Assembly: GCF_900184035.1 (NCBI RefSeq) | Contig: NZ_FXWP01000025.1 | Location: 593,054-657,053 of the forward strand | Length of the DNA: 64,000 nt | Direction of reading: 5' to 3' | From: Kosakonia pseudosacchari | Lineage (GTDB): Bacteria > Pseudomonadota > Gammaproteobacteria > Enterobacterales > Enterobacteriaceae | In this document: positions 18,128 to 26,710 of the stretch, one piece after another | Layout of the letters: each line of letters opens with the position of its first letter | Numbering within the stretch: position 1 is the stretch's first letter | Position numbers and translations under genes: made by a program | Notes under the pieces: model-generated | Database searches by the model: none | What the model saw: the letters and a program-made list of their open reading frames with translations, nothing else | What the model was told of the DNA's origin: nothing

Positions 18128-18180
18128 TTAGGCACCTCAAAAACAATATAGCTTTATGAGGTGCCTAACAAGGTGCCTAA
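18128..18180. repeat. Inverted and direct repeats upstream of intA
   Basis: TTAGGCACCTCA (18128-18139) and TGAGGTGCCTAA (18157-18168) form a perfect 12-bp inverted repeat. A third partial copy, AGGTGCCTAA, follows at 18171-18180. Lying between intA and the attachment site, these are candidate arm-type integrase or excisionase sites or an intA operator. Confidence 0.55.
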
Positions 18181-18234
18181 AAGGTTTGGATTTAATTAGT
18201 TCTCTTCGGACTTCGCGGGACAAATTGAGGGCAC

Positions 18235-18266
18235 AAAAAAGCCCGCAGGGCTTGCACCGTGCGGGC
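18235..18266 (-). terminator. Intrinsic terminator of ssrA
   Basis: Read on the minus strand, GCCCGCACGG-TGCAAGC-CCTGCGGGC is followed by TTTTTTGTG. It lies about 50 bases beyond the tmRNA CCA end and on the correct strand. Confidence 0.85.
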
Positions 18267-18313
18267 TCTTAGGACTTCATCGGATGACTCTGGTAATCAC
18301 CGATGGAGAATTT

Positions 18314-18345
18314 TGGTGGAGCTGGCGGGAGTTGAACCCGCGTCC
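18314..18345. other. Probable island attachment site (integrase-proximal junction)
   Basis: CP4-57-type islands recombine within the 3' end of ssrA. The complete 3' end is here with intA directly beside it, so one island junction must lie at or near these bases. No second copy of the ssrA 3' end is found between position 1 and 16 kb, so the other junction lies to the left of the window. The exact core cannot be delimited from one end. Confidence 0.5.
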
Positions 18346-18677
18346 GAAATTCCTACATCCTCGGTACTACATGCTTAGTCCAGTCTTTAATTTCGCTTGC
18401 CGGCTGCGGACGGACACGCCACTAACAAACTAGCCTGATTAGTTTTAACGCTTCAACCCCAGGCAGGGCATCCACGCGATCTCTTTTGGGTTTGACCTCT
18501 CTTGATCCCCGTCCTAAGAGCGGAGGCTAGGGAGAGAGGGCTCTAAGCAGGTTATTAAGCTGCTAAAGCGTAGTTTTCGTCGTTTGCGACTATTTTTTTG
18601 CGGCTTTTTACGAGGCCAACCGCCCCTCGGCATGCACCTTGGGTTTCGCGAATCCCGTCGAATCCAGAATCAGCCCC
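18314..18677 (-). ncRNA. ssrA: tmRNA (ssrA)
   Basis: The minus strand starts GGGGCTGATTCTGGATTCGA at 18677 and ends with AGCTCCACCA at 18314, giving 364 nt against 363 in E. coli. The tRNA-like ends and the T-arm (GGTTCAACTCC region) are intact. The resume codon frame encodes ANDENYALAA followed by a stop (18552-18584). tmRNA with SmpB rescues stalled ribosomes and tags nascent chains for proteolysis. Its 3' end is the island insertion site, and the CCA and acceptor stem are preserved, so the gene remains functional. Confidence 0.97.
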
Positions 18678-18692
18678 AAAAGTGTGACGGTG

Positions 18693-18698
18693 AGTATA
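18693..18698 (-). promoter_or_regulatory. ssrA promoter -10 element
   Basis: TATACT on the minus strand lies 15 bases upstream of the mature tmRNA 5' end, in the context CTGTTATACTCACCGTCACAC that resembles the E. coli ssrA promoter. Confidence 0.7.
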
Positions 18699-19080
18699 AC
18701 AGATTTATGACGTGCCATTCCAGTCCAGATCACAATGACTTTTGACGAGGAAAATGTGGTTGGTTTGTGTTCACACATAACCGCAACTGCTGTATTTGCC
18801 ATTGCCTGATGCGTTCATACAAGACGGCTAACTTAATAGAGGGTATGAAACTGATTCCGCTCGCCTGTTGTTGATCGCACTAAGCAGTGGGTTATGCGCA
18901 CATAAGAAGCGGGGCTGAACAGCCGCCCTGGACAATCTTTCCGGGCCTGCCGGGGATGATTGCGAATGTAGTGATCAAAATCGGTGCTGGATTATCTGAT
19001 TAAACCGCTGAACACACTGAATGAGGCGCTGAGAAGTGTTCGATGCCCTCTCCCGGCGTGAGAGGGCGACGCGGACGTGA
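18699..19080. other. Intergenic region smpB-ssrA
   Basis: About 380 bases without an intact gene. A hairpin GCCCTCTC/GAGAGGGC at 19045-19067 may end smpB transcription, though it lacks a T-run. A short frame near 18981-19045 reads VLDYLIKPLNTLNEAL, reminiscent of the C-terminal end of a response-regulator receiver domain, but it is bounded by stops and could be chance or a relic. Confidence 0.4.
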
Positions 19081-19563
19081 TTAACGCCCGGCGTTTTTCA
19101 TAATGCGTGCTTTATCCAACTGCCATTCGCGCTCTTTCAGATCGGTGCGCTTGTCGTGCTGTTTCTTACCTTTCGCCACGCCGATTTTTACTTTACACCA
19201 GGCGTTTTTCCAGTACAGCGACAGCGCCACAACGGTATAACCTTCGCGGTTAATGCGACCGTAGAGTGAATCGAGTTCGCGCTGGTTAAGCAGCAGCTTG
19301 CGTGTGCGAGTCGGATCGCAAACGTAGTGGCTGGAGGCTACGGTCAGCGGCGTAAAGTTTGCGCCAAACAGAAAGGCTTCGCCGTCTTTCAAAATAACGT
19401 AGCTGTCGCCAATGTTTGCTTTACCGGCGCGTAAGGATTTTACTTCCCAGCCTTGCAGTGCCAGCCCGGCCTCAAATTCCTCTTCAATGAAGTATTCATG
19501 GCGGGCGCGCTTATTCAGCGCAATGGTGGCTGAACCTGGTTTGTATGCTTTTTTCTTCGTCAT
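19081..19563 (-). CDS. smpB: SsrA-binding protein SmpB
   Basis: This 160-aa protein has the full SmpB fold sequence, from [20 protein letters not shown] through [16 protein letters not shown] to the basic C-terminal tail [20 protein letters not shown] that enters the ribosomal decoding centre. It binds the tRNA-like domain of tmRNA and is required for trans-translation. It is encoded next to ssrA in the same orientation, and divergent from ratA. Length equals the E. coli protein. Confidence 0.97.
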   Translation of the reverse strand: MTKKKAYKPGSATIALNKRARHEYFIEEEFEAGLALQGWEVKSLRAGKANIGDSYVILKDGEAFLFGANFTPLTVASSHYVCDPTRTRKLLLNQRELDSLYGRINREGYTVVALSLYWKNAWCKVKIGVAKGKKQHDKRTDLKEREWQLDKARIMKNAGR

Positions 19564-19721
19564 AGTGTCGTGAAGCCATCCGGTAATCTGATATCTGAAA
19601 CTGACCTCATTGCGTCCTGTGAGGTTTAGCCGGTTATCTTAGCATGAGTTCGGGCATAGCGTTTTCCTTTCATCCTGGGGAAATGGTATTATTTGACGAT
19701 TGTGTGAACGCGGAAAACGAT

Positions 19722-20159
19722 ATGCCTCAGATTAGCCGTACTGCGCTGGTGCCTTACAGCGCGGAACAAATGTACCAGTTAGTGAATGATGTAAAATCTT
19801 ACCCGCAATTTTTGCCTGGCTGTACTGGCAGCCGGGTGCTGGAATCCGGGCCGACGCAAATGACAGCGGCAGTGGATGTTTCCAAAGCCGGGATCAGCAA
19901 GACATTTACCACGCGAAATACGCTAAACACTAATCAAAGCATTTTGATGCATCTGGTCGATGGCCCATTTAAGTCTTTGATTGGTGGGTGGAAATTTACT
20001 CCACTGAGTGCCGAGGCCTGCCGGATTGAGTTCCAGCTTGATTTTGAATTTACCAATAAGCTGATTGAGCTGGCGTTTGGCCGCATTTTCAAAGAGCTGG
20101 CGGCCAATATGGTGCAGGCGTTTACGCATCGGGCGAAAGAGGTTTACCGTGCCGGGTAA
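19722..20159 (+). CDS. ratA: Ribosome association toxin RatA (YfjG)
   Basis: This 145-aa START/polyketide-cyclase-like protein begins [20 protein letters not shown] and contains the conserved [12 protein letters not shown]. The E. coli homologue binds 50S subunits and has been described as blocking 70S association; relatives (Coq10) bind lipids. ATG 19722 is preferred over longer frames because homology begins there. The last 11 bases overlap the rnfH start, so the two are coupled. Confidence 0.93.
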   Translation: MPQISRTALVPYSAEQMYQLVNDVKSYPQFLPGCTGSRVLESGPTQMTAAVDVSKAGISKTFTTRNTLNTNQSILMHLVDGPFKSLIGGWKFTPLSAEACRIEFQLDFEFTNKLIELAFGRIFKELAANMVQAFTHRAKEVYRAG

Positions 20160-20442
20160 TATCGCTGTTGAAGTGGCTTACGCACTGCCGGAGAAACAGT
20201 ACCTTCAACGGGTGACGCTCGAAGAGGGCGCAACCGTTGAGCAGGCGATACGTGCTTCGGGCTTGCTCGAGCTGCGTGATGATATTGACCTGAAAGTGAA
20301 TAAAGTGGGTATCTATAGCCGCCCGGTGAAATTGCAGGATCGCGTGCATGATGGCGATCGCGTAGAGATTTATCGCCCGCTGATTGCCGATCCGAAAGAG
20401 TTGCGTCGCCAGCGCGCTGAGAAGTCAGCAAAGAAAGCGTAA
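20149..20442 (+). CDS. rnfH: RnfH family protein (YfjF)
   Basis: This 97-aa ubiquitin-like beta-grasp protein starts at GTG 20149 (then [19 protein letters not shown]), giving the E. coli length. It contains GIYSRPVKL and [20 protein letters not shown]. The function is unknown; the family was named for association with rnf clusters. It overlaps ratA by 11 bases, a conserved pairing reminiscent of toxin-antitoxin order, although RnfH is not an established antitoxin. Confidence 0.93.
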   Translation: MPGNIAVEVAYALPEKQYLQRVTLEEGATVEQAIRASGLLELRDDIDLKVNKVGIYSRPVKLQDRVHDGDRVEIYRPLIADPKELRRQRAEKSAKKA

Positions 20443-20527
20443 GCTAATAGCGGTGGGTTATGTTCCCCGCGCAGGTAAGTAAGGCCCCGAACACCACGGG
20501 AAAAGAGGCGATATAAGTGGTTCAAAC

Positions 20528-20555
20528 AAAAAAGGTGCTCATTGAGCACCTTTTT
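20528..20555. terminator. Bidirectional intrinsic terminator rnfH/bamE
   Basis: GGTGCTC-ATT-GAGCACC (20534-20550) is flanked by A5-6 on the left and T5 on the right. It ends rnfH transcription rightward and bamE transcription leftward. Confidence 0.9.
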
Positions 20556-20569
20556 GCATTTCTGCAACC

Positions 20570-20911
20570 TTAGCCTTTGGTCAGCGCAGGTTTGTTATCC
20601 ATATTGGTCAATACGCCGTTGCTGCTGAAAGTCAGCGTCAGGGTTTGCTGCGAAACATCTTCATGGCCCGGCTGCTGGCGGAAGACGTAGAACCAGGTGT
20701 TACTGCCAAACGGGTCGGTCATCATCGGCGTACCCAGTGCATAAGCAACCTGCTGTTGCGTCATACCTACGCGGATTTTAGAAACATCGTTTGGCGTCAG
20801 GTAGTTCCCCTGATTGATATCAGGACGGTAAACCACGCGTTCTACGGTAGAGCAACCTGCGGTCAACATCAGAAGAACCGCTGCGGCAGCAGTCAGCATT
20901 TTACAGCGCAT
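20570..20911 (-). CDS. bamE: Outer membrane assembly lipoprotein BamE (SmpA)
   Basis: This 113-aa lipoprotein has a signal peptide and lipobox LTAGC with Cys20. The SmpA/OmlA fold follows, with the conserved [12 protein letters not shown] and [14 protein letters not shown]. BamE is anchored in the outer membrane and supports the BAM complex that inserts beta-barrel proteins. ATG 20911 has AAGGA upstream; the longer frame to 20953 does not improve the signal peptide. It follows recN in the same orientation. Confidence 0.96.
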   Translation of the reverse strand: MRCKMLTAAAAVLLMLTAGCSTVERVVYRPDINQGNYLTPNDVSKIRVGMTQQQVAYALGTPMMTDPFGSNTWFYVFRQQPGHEDVSQQTLTLTFSSNGVLTNMDNKPALTKG

Positions 20912-21058
20912 AGTGATTTGATTCCTTTTCGGCCCGAACAATACGTGGCTCATATGTAATATGCCGATGATAATAGACCTTTCGCCAGTTTAAAACCTTT
21001 GCCGGCTGGTCTGTTGTCGATTTTGTCGAGAACTCAGACCGTCATATTACAAAAAAGT

Positions 21059-22720
21059 TTACGCTGCCAGCAGCTCTTTGGCATTCGCCAGCGCGTTGCG
21101 GGTCACTTCACTACCGCCAAGCAGGCGAGCCAGTTCCTGCAAACGGGCGCGTTTATCCAGCGGCTGCATATGCGTTTCGGTCATTGCGCCATCTGTTTCT
21201 TTGCTGACAAAGAAGTGATGATGACCACAACCGGCAACCTGCGGCAGGTGTGTTACGCACATTACCTGCGTGGATTCTCCCAGCTGGCGCAGTAGCTTGC
21301 CAACAACAACGGCCGTCGGGCCGCTGATGCCAACGTCAACTTCGTCGAAAATCAGCGCCGGGGTTTCCATCTTCCGTGCGGTGATCACCTGAATAGCCAG
21401 CGCAATGCGCGACAGCTCACCACCGGAGGCGACTTTGGCGATTGATTGCAGCGGTTGACCTGGGTTGGTGGTCACACGAAATTCGATGCGATCGGCACCT
21501 TCAGCTGTCAGCGAGTGGGCATCAAACGCCACATCAATGGTAAACACGCCATGCGGCATGGAGAGCGAATGCATGCTTTCGGTAATTAATTCCCCGAGTT
21601 CCTGCGCATATTTCACACGCTGGTCATGCAGCTGCTGGGCGGTCGCCAGCGCGAGCTGGTGGTGCTGCGTGACAGCCAGCGCCAGGGTTTCCTGGGAATC
21701 AGCCTGATCGTCGAGTAACTGTTGTTCATCAAGCAGCGACTGGTGAAACTGAGGCAGCTCTTCAGGGCTGATGTGATGTTTGCGTGCCAGCGAGATCTGC
21801 CGTGAGATACGCTGTTCCAGTTCGTACAGGCGGTTTGGATCGAGATCTAAGCGGTCACAGTAGTGGCGCAGTTCGTCGCTGGCTTCGCTAATCTGAATGG
21901 CCGCTTCTTCGAGCATATCCAGCACGCCGGAAAGACGGTTATCCATACCTGCCAGTTCGCCAACGAGTTGGCGCGCAGTATAGAGCTGGCTTTGCAGATT
22001 GGTCTCTTCACCGTCTGCCAGTACGTTCAGTGCATGCTGACTGGTAGAGAGCAATTGCCCGCTGTTGGCGAGGCGTTTGTACTCTTCATCAATCTGTTCG
22101 AACTCCCCTGGCTGCGGGTTAAATTCATTCAGCTCTTTCAATTGATAGTGCAAAAGTTCTGCGCGAGCGGCGCGCTCCTGGCTTTGCTGTTGATGCTGAG
22201 CCAGTTCGCGGCAGCTTTGATGCCAGGCACGGTAGTGTTCGGTCATTTGCTGAGTGAGCGCATACTCACCGGCGTAACCATCGAGCAGGTTTTTCTGGTG
22301 CTCAGGTTTAATCAGTAACTGGTGCGCGTGTTGGCCGTGAATCTGAATGAGCAGCTGACCCAACTCGCGCAACTGGGAAAGCGGCACAGCCGTGCCGTTG
22401 ATAAAACCACGGGAACGTCCGTCGCTGCTGATAACACGGCGAAGTAAACACTCACGCCCATCTTCTAACTGGTTCTCTTCCAGCCAGCGTTGGGCGGCAG
22501 GAGTATCTTTGAGTGCGAAGCGGGCGCACAGATCGGCGCGCGGCGCACCAGCGCGCACCATGTCGGCTTCCGCACGACCGCCCAGGCATAGCCCGAGCGC
22601 ATCAATGGCAATAGATTTACCCGCCCCGGTTTCGCCGGTAATAGCTGTCATTCCGCTGTGAAAATCAATCTCGAGTTCACGAACGATAGCAAAATTACTG
22701 ATGGTCAGTTGTGCCAACAT
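21059..22720 (-). CDS. recN: DNA repair protein RecN
   Basis: This 553-aa SMC-like ATPase has Walker A GETGAGKS at residues 29-36, a central coiled coil and C-terminal Walker [13 protein letters not shown], then THLPQVA. RecN supports recombinational repair of double-strand breaks at the nucleoid. Two LexA boxes in the promoter make it a strongly SOS-induced gene. The length equals the E. coli protein. Confidence 0.97.
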   Translation of the reverse strand: MLAQLTISNFAIVRELEIDFHSGMTAITGETGAGKSIAIDALGLCLGGRAEADMVRAGAPRADLCARFALKDTPAAQRWLEENQLEDGRECLLRRVISSDGRSRGFINGTAVPLSQLRELGQLLIQIHGQHAHQLLIKPEHQKNLLDGYAGEYALTQQMTEHYRAWHQSCRELAQHQQQSQERAARAELLHYQLKELNEFNPQPGEFEQIDEEYKRLANSGQLLSTSQHALNVLADGEETNLQSQLYTARQLVGELAGMDNRLSGVLDMLEEAAIQISEASDELRHYCDRLDLDPNRLYELEQRISRQISLARKHHISPEELPQFHQSLLDEQQLLDDQADSQETLALAVTQHHQLALATAQQLHDQRVKYAQELGELITESMHSLSMPHGVFTIDVAFDAHSLTAEGADRIEFRVTTNPGQPLQSIAKVASGGELSRIALAIQVITARKMETPALIFDEVDVGISGPTAVVVGKLLRQLGESTQVMCVTHLPQVAGCGHHHFFVSKETDGAMTETHMQPLDKRARLQELARLLGGSEVTRNALANAKELLAA

Positions 22721-22748
22721 GGTCGCTTTCCTGTATGAAAAACCATAA

Positions 22749-22764
22749 CTGTGTTTTCGTACAG
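22749..22764 (-). promoter_or_regulatory. LexA box 2 of recN
   Basis: CTGTGTTTTCGTACAG fits the CTG-N10-CAG LexA core. It lies 29-44 bases upstream of the recN start codon, downstream of the first box. Confidence 0.85.
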
Positions 22765-22770
22765 TATAAA

Positions 22771-22786
22771 CTGGTTTTATATACAG
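22771..22786 (-). promoter_or_regulatory. LexA box 1 of recN
   Basis: CTGGTTTTATATACAG (minus strand CTGTATATAAAACCAG) fits CTG-N10-CAG with the AT-rich centre of strong sites. Tandem boxes match the tight SOS control of recN in E. coli. Confidence 0.9.
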
Positions 22787-22807
22787 TAAAGCGTTGTGCG
22801 ATGATTT

Positions 22808-23686
22808 TCAGAACAATTTTTTCGACCAACCAAGTTTAGAGCTTAACGTATTGAAATAGCTGTAATCTTTAGGGTGAATAAGATTGAGATGATAGTCGCA
22901 GCGACGGATGAGTACATCTTCGCCTTCCTGAATCGGCAGCGCGATTTGGCTATCGCAACTCACCTCCAGATCGCTGCGGCGATGGGAGAAACGCAGGCGA
23001 ATGGTGCTGCTGCTGTTTATTACCAGCGGGCGCGCAGACAATGTGTGCGGGAACATCGGTACCAGCGTGATGGCATCCAGCGATGGCGTCAGAATTGGCC
23101 CGCCGGCGGAGAGTGAATAGGCGGTGGAACCGGTAGGGGTTGAGATAATCAGCCCGTCGGAACGCTGGGAAAAGGCAAAAACTTCGTCAATATAGACTTC
23201 AAATTCGATCATATGGGCCACTTTGCCCGGGTGCAGCACCACTTCGTTTATCGCCGTGCTGATGCGCTTCTGGCACTCTTGCTGACAGACTTGCACTTCC
23301 AGCAGAAAACGTTTTTCAGCGATATAATGACCTTCCAGCACGTCTGCCAACTGTTGCTGCGCGTTGTCGGGATCGAGATCGGTGAGAAAGCCGAGGTTGC
23401 CGCGGTTAATCCCAATAACCTTGATGTCATAGCGCGCCAGCGTGCGGGCCGCGCCCAGCATATTGCCGTCGCCGCCGACAACCACCGCGAGATCGGCTTG
23501 TTGACCGATTTCTGCCAGCGTGCCGGTTTTCACATTATTAAGCTGCAATTCCTGGGCAATTTGTTGTTCGACAATGACGTCATAACCTTTGGCGCTTAAC
23601 CAGCGATATAACATTTCATGTGTGGTCAGTGCGGTAGGGTGCCGTGGATGCCCGACAATACCAATACACTTGAAATGATGGGTCAT
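22808..23686 (-). CDS. nadK: NAD kinase
   Basis: This 292-aa cytoplasmic enzyme phosphorylates NAD to NADP with ATP. The motifs [12 protein letters not shown] near residue 70 and the NE/D-type [20 protein letters not shown] region are present, as is [20 protein letters not shown] 23686 ([17 protein letters not shown]) gives exactly the E. coli length; the longer upstream frame is not supported. It lies upstream of recN and divergent from grpE. Confidence 0.97.
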   Translation of the reverse strand: MTHHFKCIGIVGHPRHPTALTTHEMLYRWLSAKGYDVIVEQQIAQELQLNNVKTGTLAEIGQQADLAVVVGGDGNMLGAARTLARYDIKVIGINRGNLGFLTDLDPDNAQQQLADVLEGHYIAEKRFLLEVQVCQQECQKRISTAINEVVLHPGKVAHMIEFEVYIDEVFAFSQRSDGLIISTPTGSTAYSLSAGGPILTPSLDAITLVPMFPHTLSARPLVINSSSTIRLRFSHRRSDLEVSCDSQIALPIQEGEDVLIRRCDYHLNLIHPKDYSYFNTLSSKLGWSKKLF

Positions 23687-23736
23687 TTTCTGGAGGTCCT
23701 TGTGGCGAATGAAATGATGACAATCTGTCACGTTCC

Positions 23737-23764
23737 CTTGAATCCCGGAAACTGATCCCCATAA
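23737..23764 (+). promoter_or_regulatory. Sigma-32 heat-shock promoter of grpE
   Basis: The -35 element CTTGAAT (23737-23743) and -10 element CCCCATAA (23757-23764) are separated by 13 bases, matching the RpoH consensus. They lie 46 bases upstream of the grpE start. Confidence 0.88.
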
Positions 23765-23809
23765 TAATGCAGGTTAGCGAGATGAATGCAAAAAAACGCG
23801 GAGAAATTC

Positions 23810-24406
23810 ATGAGTAGTAAAGAACAGAAAACGCCTGACGGGCAAGCCCCGGAAGAAATTATCATGGAACAGCACGACGAAGTTGAGGCAGTTGTTGAGT
23901 CTGACGATTCGGCTGGGCAGGTGGATCCGCGCGATGAGAAAATTGCGAACCTTGAAGCGCAGTTAGCTGAAGCGGAAAGCCGCGAGCGCGAAACTGTTTT
24001 ACGCGTTAAAGCGGAAATGGAAAACCTGCGTCGCCGTACCGAACAGGATATTGAGAAAGCGCATAAATTCGCGCTGGAGAAGTTCGTCAATGAACTGCTG
24101 CCGGTTATCGATAGCCTGGATCGCGCACTGGAAGTGGCGGACAAAGACAACGCCGAGATGGCACCGATGGTTGAAGGCATTGAGCTGACGCTGAAAAACA
24201 TGCTGGATGTGGTGAAAAAATTCGGCGTGGAAGTGATTGCTGAAACCGACGTTCCGCTGGATCCAAACGTGCACCAGGCGATTGCTATGGTGGAATCTGA
24301 AGAGATTGCCGCAGGTAAAGTGCTGGGCGTGATGCAAAAAGGTTACACCTTAAACGGCCGCACCATTCGCGCTGCGATGGTGACCGTTGCTAAAGCGAAG
24401 GCGTAA
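23810..24406 (+). CDS. grpE: Nucleotide exchange factor GrpE
   Basis: This 198-aa co-chaperone releases ADP from DnaK. It has a disordered acidic N-terminus, a long coiled coil (about residues 45-105), and the C-terminal beta domain ending [19 protein letters not shown]. Start ATG 23810 (MSSKEQK) has GGAG upstream and matches E. coli; a longer frame from 23786 is not needed. A sigma-32 promoter lies directly upstream. Confidence 0.97.
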   Translation: MSSKEQKTPDGQAPEEIIMEQHDEVEAVVESDDSAGQVDPRDEKIANLEAQLAEAESRERETVLRVKAEMENLRRRTEQDIEKAHKFALEKFVNELLPVIDSLDRALEVADKDNAEMAPMVEGIELTLKNMLDVVKKFGVEVIAETDVPLDPNVHQAIAMVESEEIAAGKVLGVMQKGYTLNGRTIRAAMVTVAKAKA

Positions 24407-24417
24407 CGCTTTCTGAT

Positions 24418-24448
24418 AAACCCTCTCCGCCCGGAGAGGGTTTTTTTT
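24418..24448 (+). terminator. Intrinsic terminator of grpE
   Basis: The stem CCCTCTCCG/CGGAGAGGG (24421-24440) is followed by eight T. Confidence 0.92.
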
Positions 24449-24451
24449 CGC

Positions 24452-25738
24452 TTATTCGGCGACGCTTTCCCGCAGCGCTTTCACCGGGATCACCTGAACC
24501 TGCTTAATCATATTGTCCTGCACGTCGAGAATATCGATGTCGTACTGCTCGATACGGACACGCGTACCTACTGCCGGGATCTCTTCCAGCGCCTCCAGCA
24601 GCATGCCGTTAATCGTGCGGGCTTCGTCTTCCGGTAAGCGCCAGTTAAAGGCTTTATTCAGTTCGCGAACGTTGGCGCTGCCATCGATGATCACCGAGCC
24701 GTCATTTTGCGGCGTGGCTTCATCCGCCAGCGCAGGCGACATCGACGTGGTAAAGTCGCCGACAATCTCTTCGAGAATATCTTCGACCGTTACCAGCCCC
24801 AGAATATCGCCATACTCGTCAACCACCAGGCCGACTTTCTTTTTATTGCGCTGGAATTTCACCAGTTGCACGCTCAGCGGTGTGCCTTCCGGGACATAGT
24901 AGATTTCATCGGCGGCGCGCAACATCACCTCTTTGGTAAACTCGTTTTTTTCCGTCATTAGCCGGTAGGCTTCGCGCACGCGCAGCATACTAATGGCGTC
25001 ATCCAGCGAATCACGGTAGAGCACAATGCGACCATGCGGTGAGTGGGTGAGCTGACGAACAATGGCTTTCCAGTCGTCATTGATATCAATGCCGACGATT
25101 TCGTTGCGCGGCACCATGATGTCGTTAACGCTGACTTTTTCCAGATCGAGAATCGACAGCAACATGTCCTGGTTGCGGCGAGAAATTTGCGAGCGTGATT
25201 CATTCACAATAGTGCGCAGCTCATCTTTGCTGAGTGCGCCGCTGACCACCACATCCGCTTTAATACCGACCATGCGCATCAGCACTCGTGTCACGCCGTT
25301 CAGCAACCACACCAGCGGCATCATGATCACTTGCAGCGGCGCGAGCAGGAAGCTACTGGGAAACGCCACTTTCTCCGGATAGAGCGCGGCGATGGTTTTT
25401 GGCAATACTTCGGCGAACACCAGCACCACAAAAGTTAGTACGCCGGTGGCGATAGCGACGCCCGCATTGCCATACAGGCGCATGCCAACAATGGTGCCAA
25501 TCGCCGACGCCAGAATATTGACGAGGTTGTTACCAATCAACACTAGGCTTATCAGGCGGTCGGGTTTACGCAACAGCTTTTCGACGCGTTTTGCCGCGCG
25601 GTTGCCCTGCTTGGCTAAGTGGCGCAAGCGGTAGCGGTTGAGTGTCATCATTCCGGTTTCGGAACCGGAAAAATAGGCCGAAACCACGACCATGATGATT
25701 AGCGTAATAATCAGCGTCGTGGTGGAGATGTGTTCCAG
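24452..25738 (-). CDS. corB: CorB (YfjD), CNNM/CBS-domain magnesium-cobalt efflux protein
   Basis: The protein has an N-terminal DUF21/CNNM membrane domain, two central CBS domains and a C-terminal CorC_HlyC domain. It is an inner-membrane protein linked to Mg2+/Co2+ efflux and resistance. The first ATG is at 25693, but the conserved start L-EHISTTTLII lies 15 codons upstream. CTG 25738 there is preceded by AAAGGAG at 6 bases and restores the 428-residue E. coli length, so a CTG start is proposed. It follows ypjD by 17 bases. Confidence 0.9.
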   Translation of the reverse strand: MEHISTTTLIITLIIMVVVSAYFSGSETGMMTLNRYRLRHLAKQGNRAAKRVEKLLRKPDRLISLVLIGNNLVNILASAIGTIVGMRLYGNAGVAIATGVLTFVVLVFAEVLPKTIAALYPEKVAFPSSFLLAPLQVIMMPLVWLLNGVTRVLMRMVGIKADVVVSGALSKDELRTIVNESRSQISRRNQDMLLSILDLEKVSVNDIMVPRNEIVGIDINDDWKAIVRQLTHSPHGRIVLYRDSLDDAISMLRVREAYRLMTEKNEFTKEVMLRAADEIYYVPEGTPLSVQLVKFQRNKKKVGLVVDEYGDILGLVTVEDILEEIVGDFTTSMSPALADEATPQNDGSVIIDGSANVRELNKAFNWRLPEDEARTINGMLLEALEEIPAVGTRVRIEQYDIDILDVQDNMIKQVQVIPVKALRESVAE

Positions 25739-25755
25739 GGGGAACTCCTTTGTGT

Positions 25756-26544
25756 TTAGCTCGCGAACTGCTGCAGAATGCGGCTGCCAAAATAGGCCAG
25801 CGTTAAAATTCCCGCGCCTGCAACGTTGAACCAGACGACCCTGCGGCCGCGCCAGCCTTCATGGTAATGGCCCCACAGCAGAACGATATAGACAAACCAG
25901 GCGATAATAGAGAGCACCGCTTTGTCGATATTTTCCATGCTGAACAGGTTCTGCATAAAGAACAGGCCGGTGCACAGCGTTAGCGTCAGCAGCACCACGC
26001 CAACCTGGGTAATGTGGAACATTTTGCGCTCAATCACCATCAGCGGCGGCATTTCGTTACTGAAAGCCAGCCGTTTATTCTTCAACTGATAGTCAATCCA
26101 GGCCAGTTGCAGTGCGTACATAGCCGCAATAATCAGGGTGGCGTAGGCAAAGAGCGACAGGCCAATGTGCACCAGCATGCCGGGCGTGGCTTCCAGATGG
26201 GTAATGTACTCATTAGGTACAAAAACGGCGAAAGCGAGGTTGATCAGCGCGAAAGTGTAGACAATCGGCAGCAGCAGCCAGCCGCGATTTTTCGACGCCA
26301 CAATGGTCATTACCGTACAGATCATCAGGCTGACCAGCGAACCGACATTCAGCAGGCTCAGGTTCTGCCCGCCGTCATCCGGGAACAGCCGCTCTTTCAA
26401 GCCGAAGCCGTGACAGATAAGCGCGATCACCGCCGAAAGGATGGCCATTCTGCGCCAGCCGCTGTTTTTTTGTAGCAGGCTGGGAACGATCAGCGCAATG
26501 CTGATTGAGTAGGCGACAAGAGCGATCAGGGCAAAAACGGGCAT
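25756..26544 (-). CDS. ypjD: YpjD (CorE), cytochrome c assembly-family membrane protein
   Basis: This 262-aa protein has eight probable membrane helices and the CcmC/HemX-like signature WGHYHEGWRGRR near its C-terminus. In E. coli it is encoded with corB and implicated in magnesium/cobalt resistance; the biochemical role is unclear. It forms an operon with corB, which begins 17 bases downstream, and is divergent from ffh. Confidence 0.93.
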   Translation of the reverse strand: MPVFALIALVAYSISIALIVPSLLQKNSGWRRMAILSAVIALICHGFGLKERLFPDDGGQNLSLLNVGSLVSLMICTVMTIVASKNRGWLLLPIVYTFALINLAFAVFVPNEYITHLEATPGMLVHIGLSLFAYATLIIAAMYALQLAWIDYQLKNKRLAFSNEMPPLMVIERKMFHITQVGVVLLTLTLCTGLFFMQNLFSMENIDKAVLSIIAWFVYIVLLWGHYHEGWRGRRVVWFNVAGAGILTLAYFGSRILQQFAS

Positions 26545-26710
26545 AGGATGTCGGCAGTTGACTGAAGAAGAAAGAAAAGCAGTATAACGTTACGTGACGT
26601 TGGCTCCAACAGTTGCATCACATACAGGAGCAATGTCTTCATGTTATACTCCCGAAAATTTCTGTTATGCGTCGCGCTGGCGGCCATCGTATCACCTCAG
26701 GCGAGAGACA

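Noticed and set aside
18608..18802. Minus-strand frame of 64 codons
   Set aside because: It lies largely within the 5' half of tmRNA; the RNA explains the sequence.
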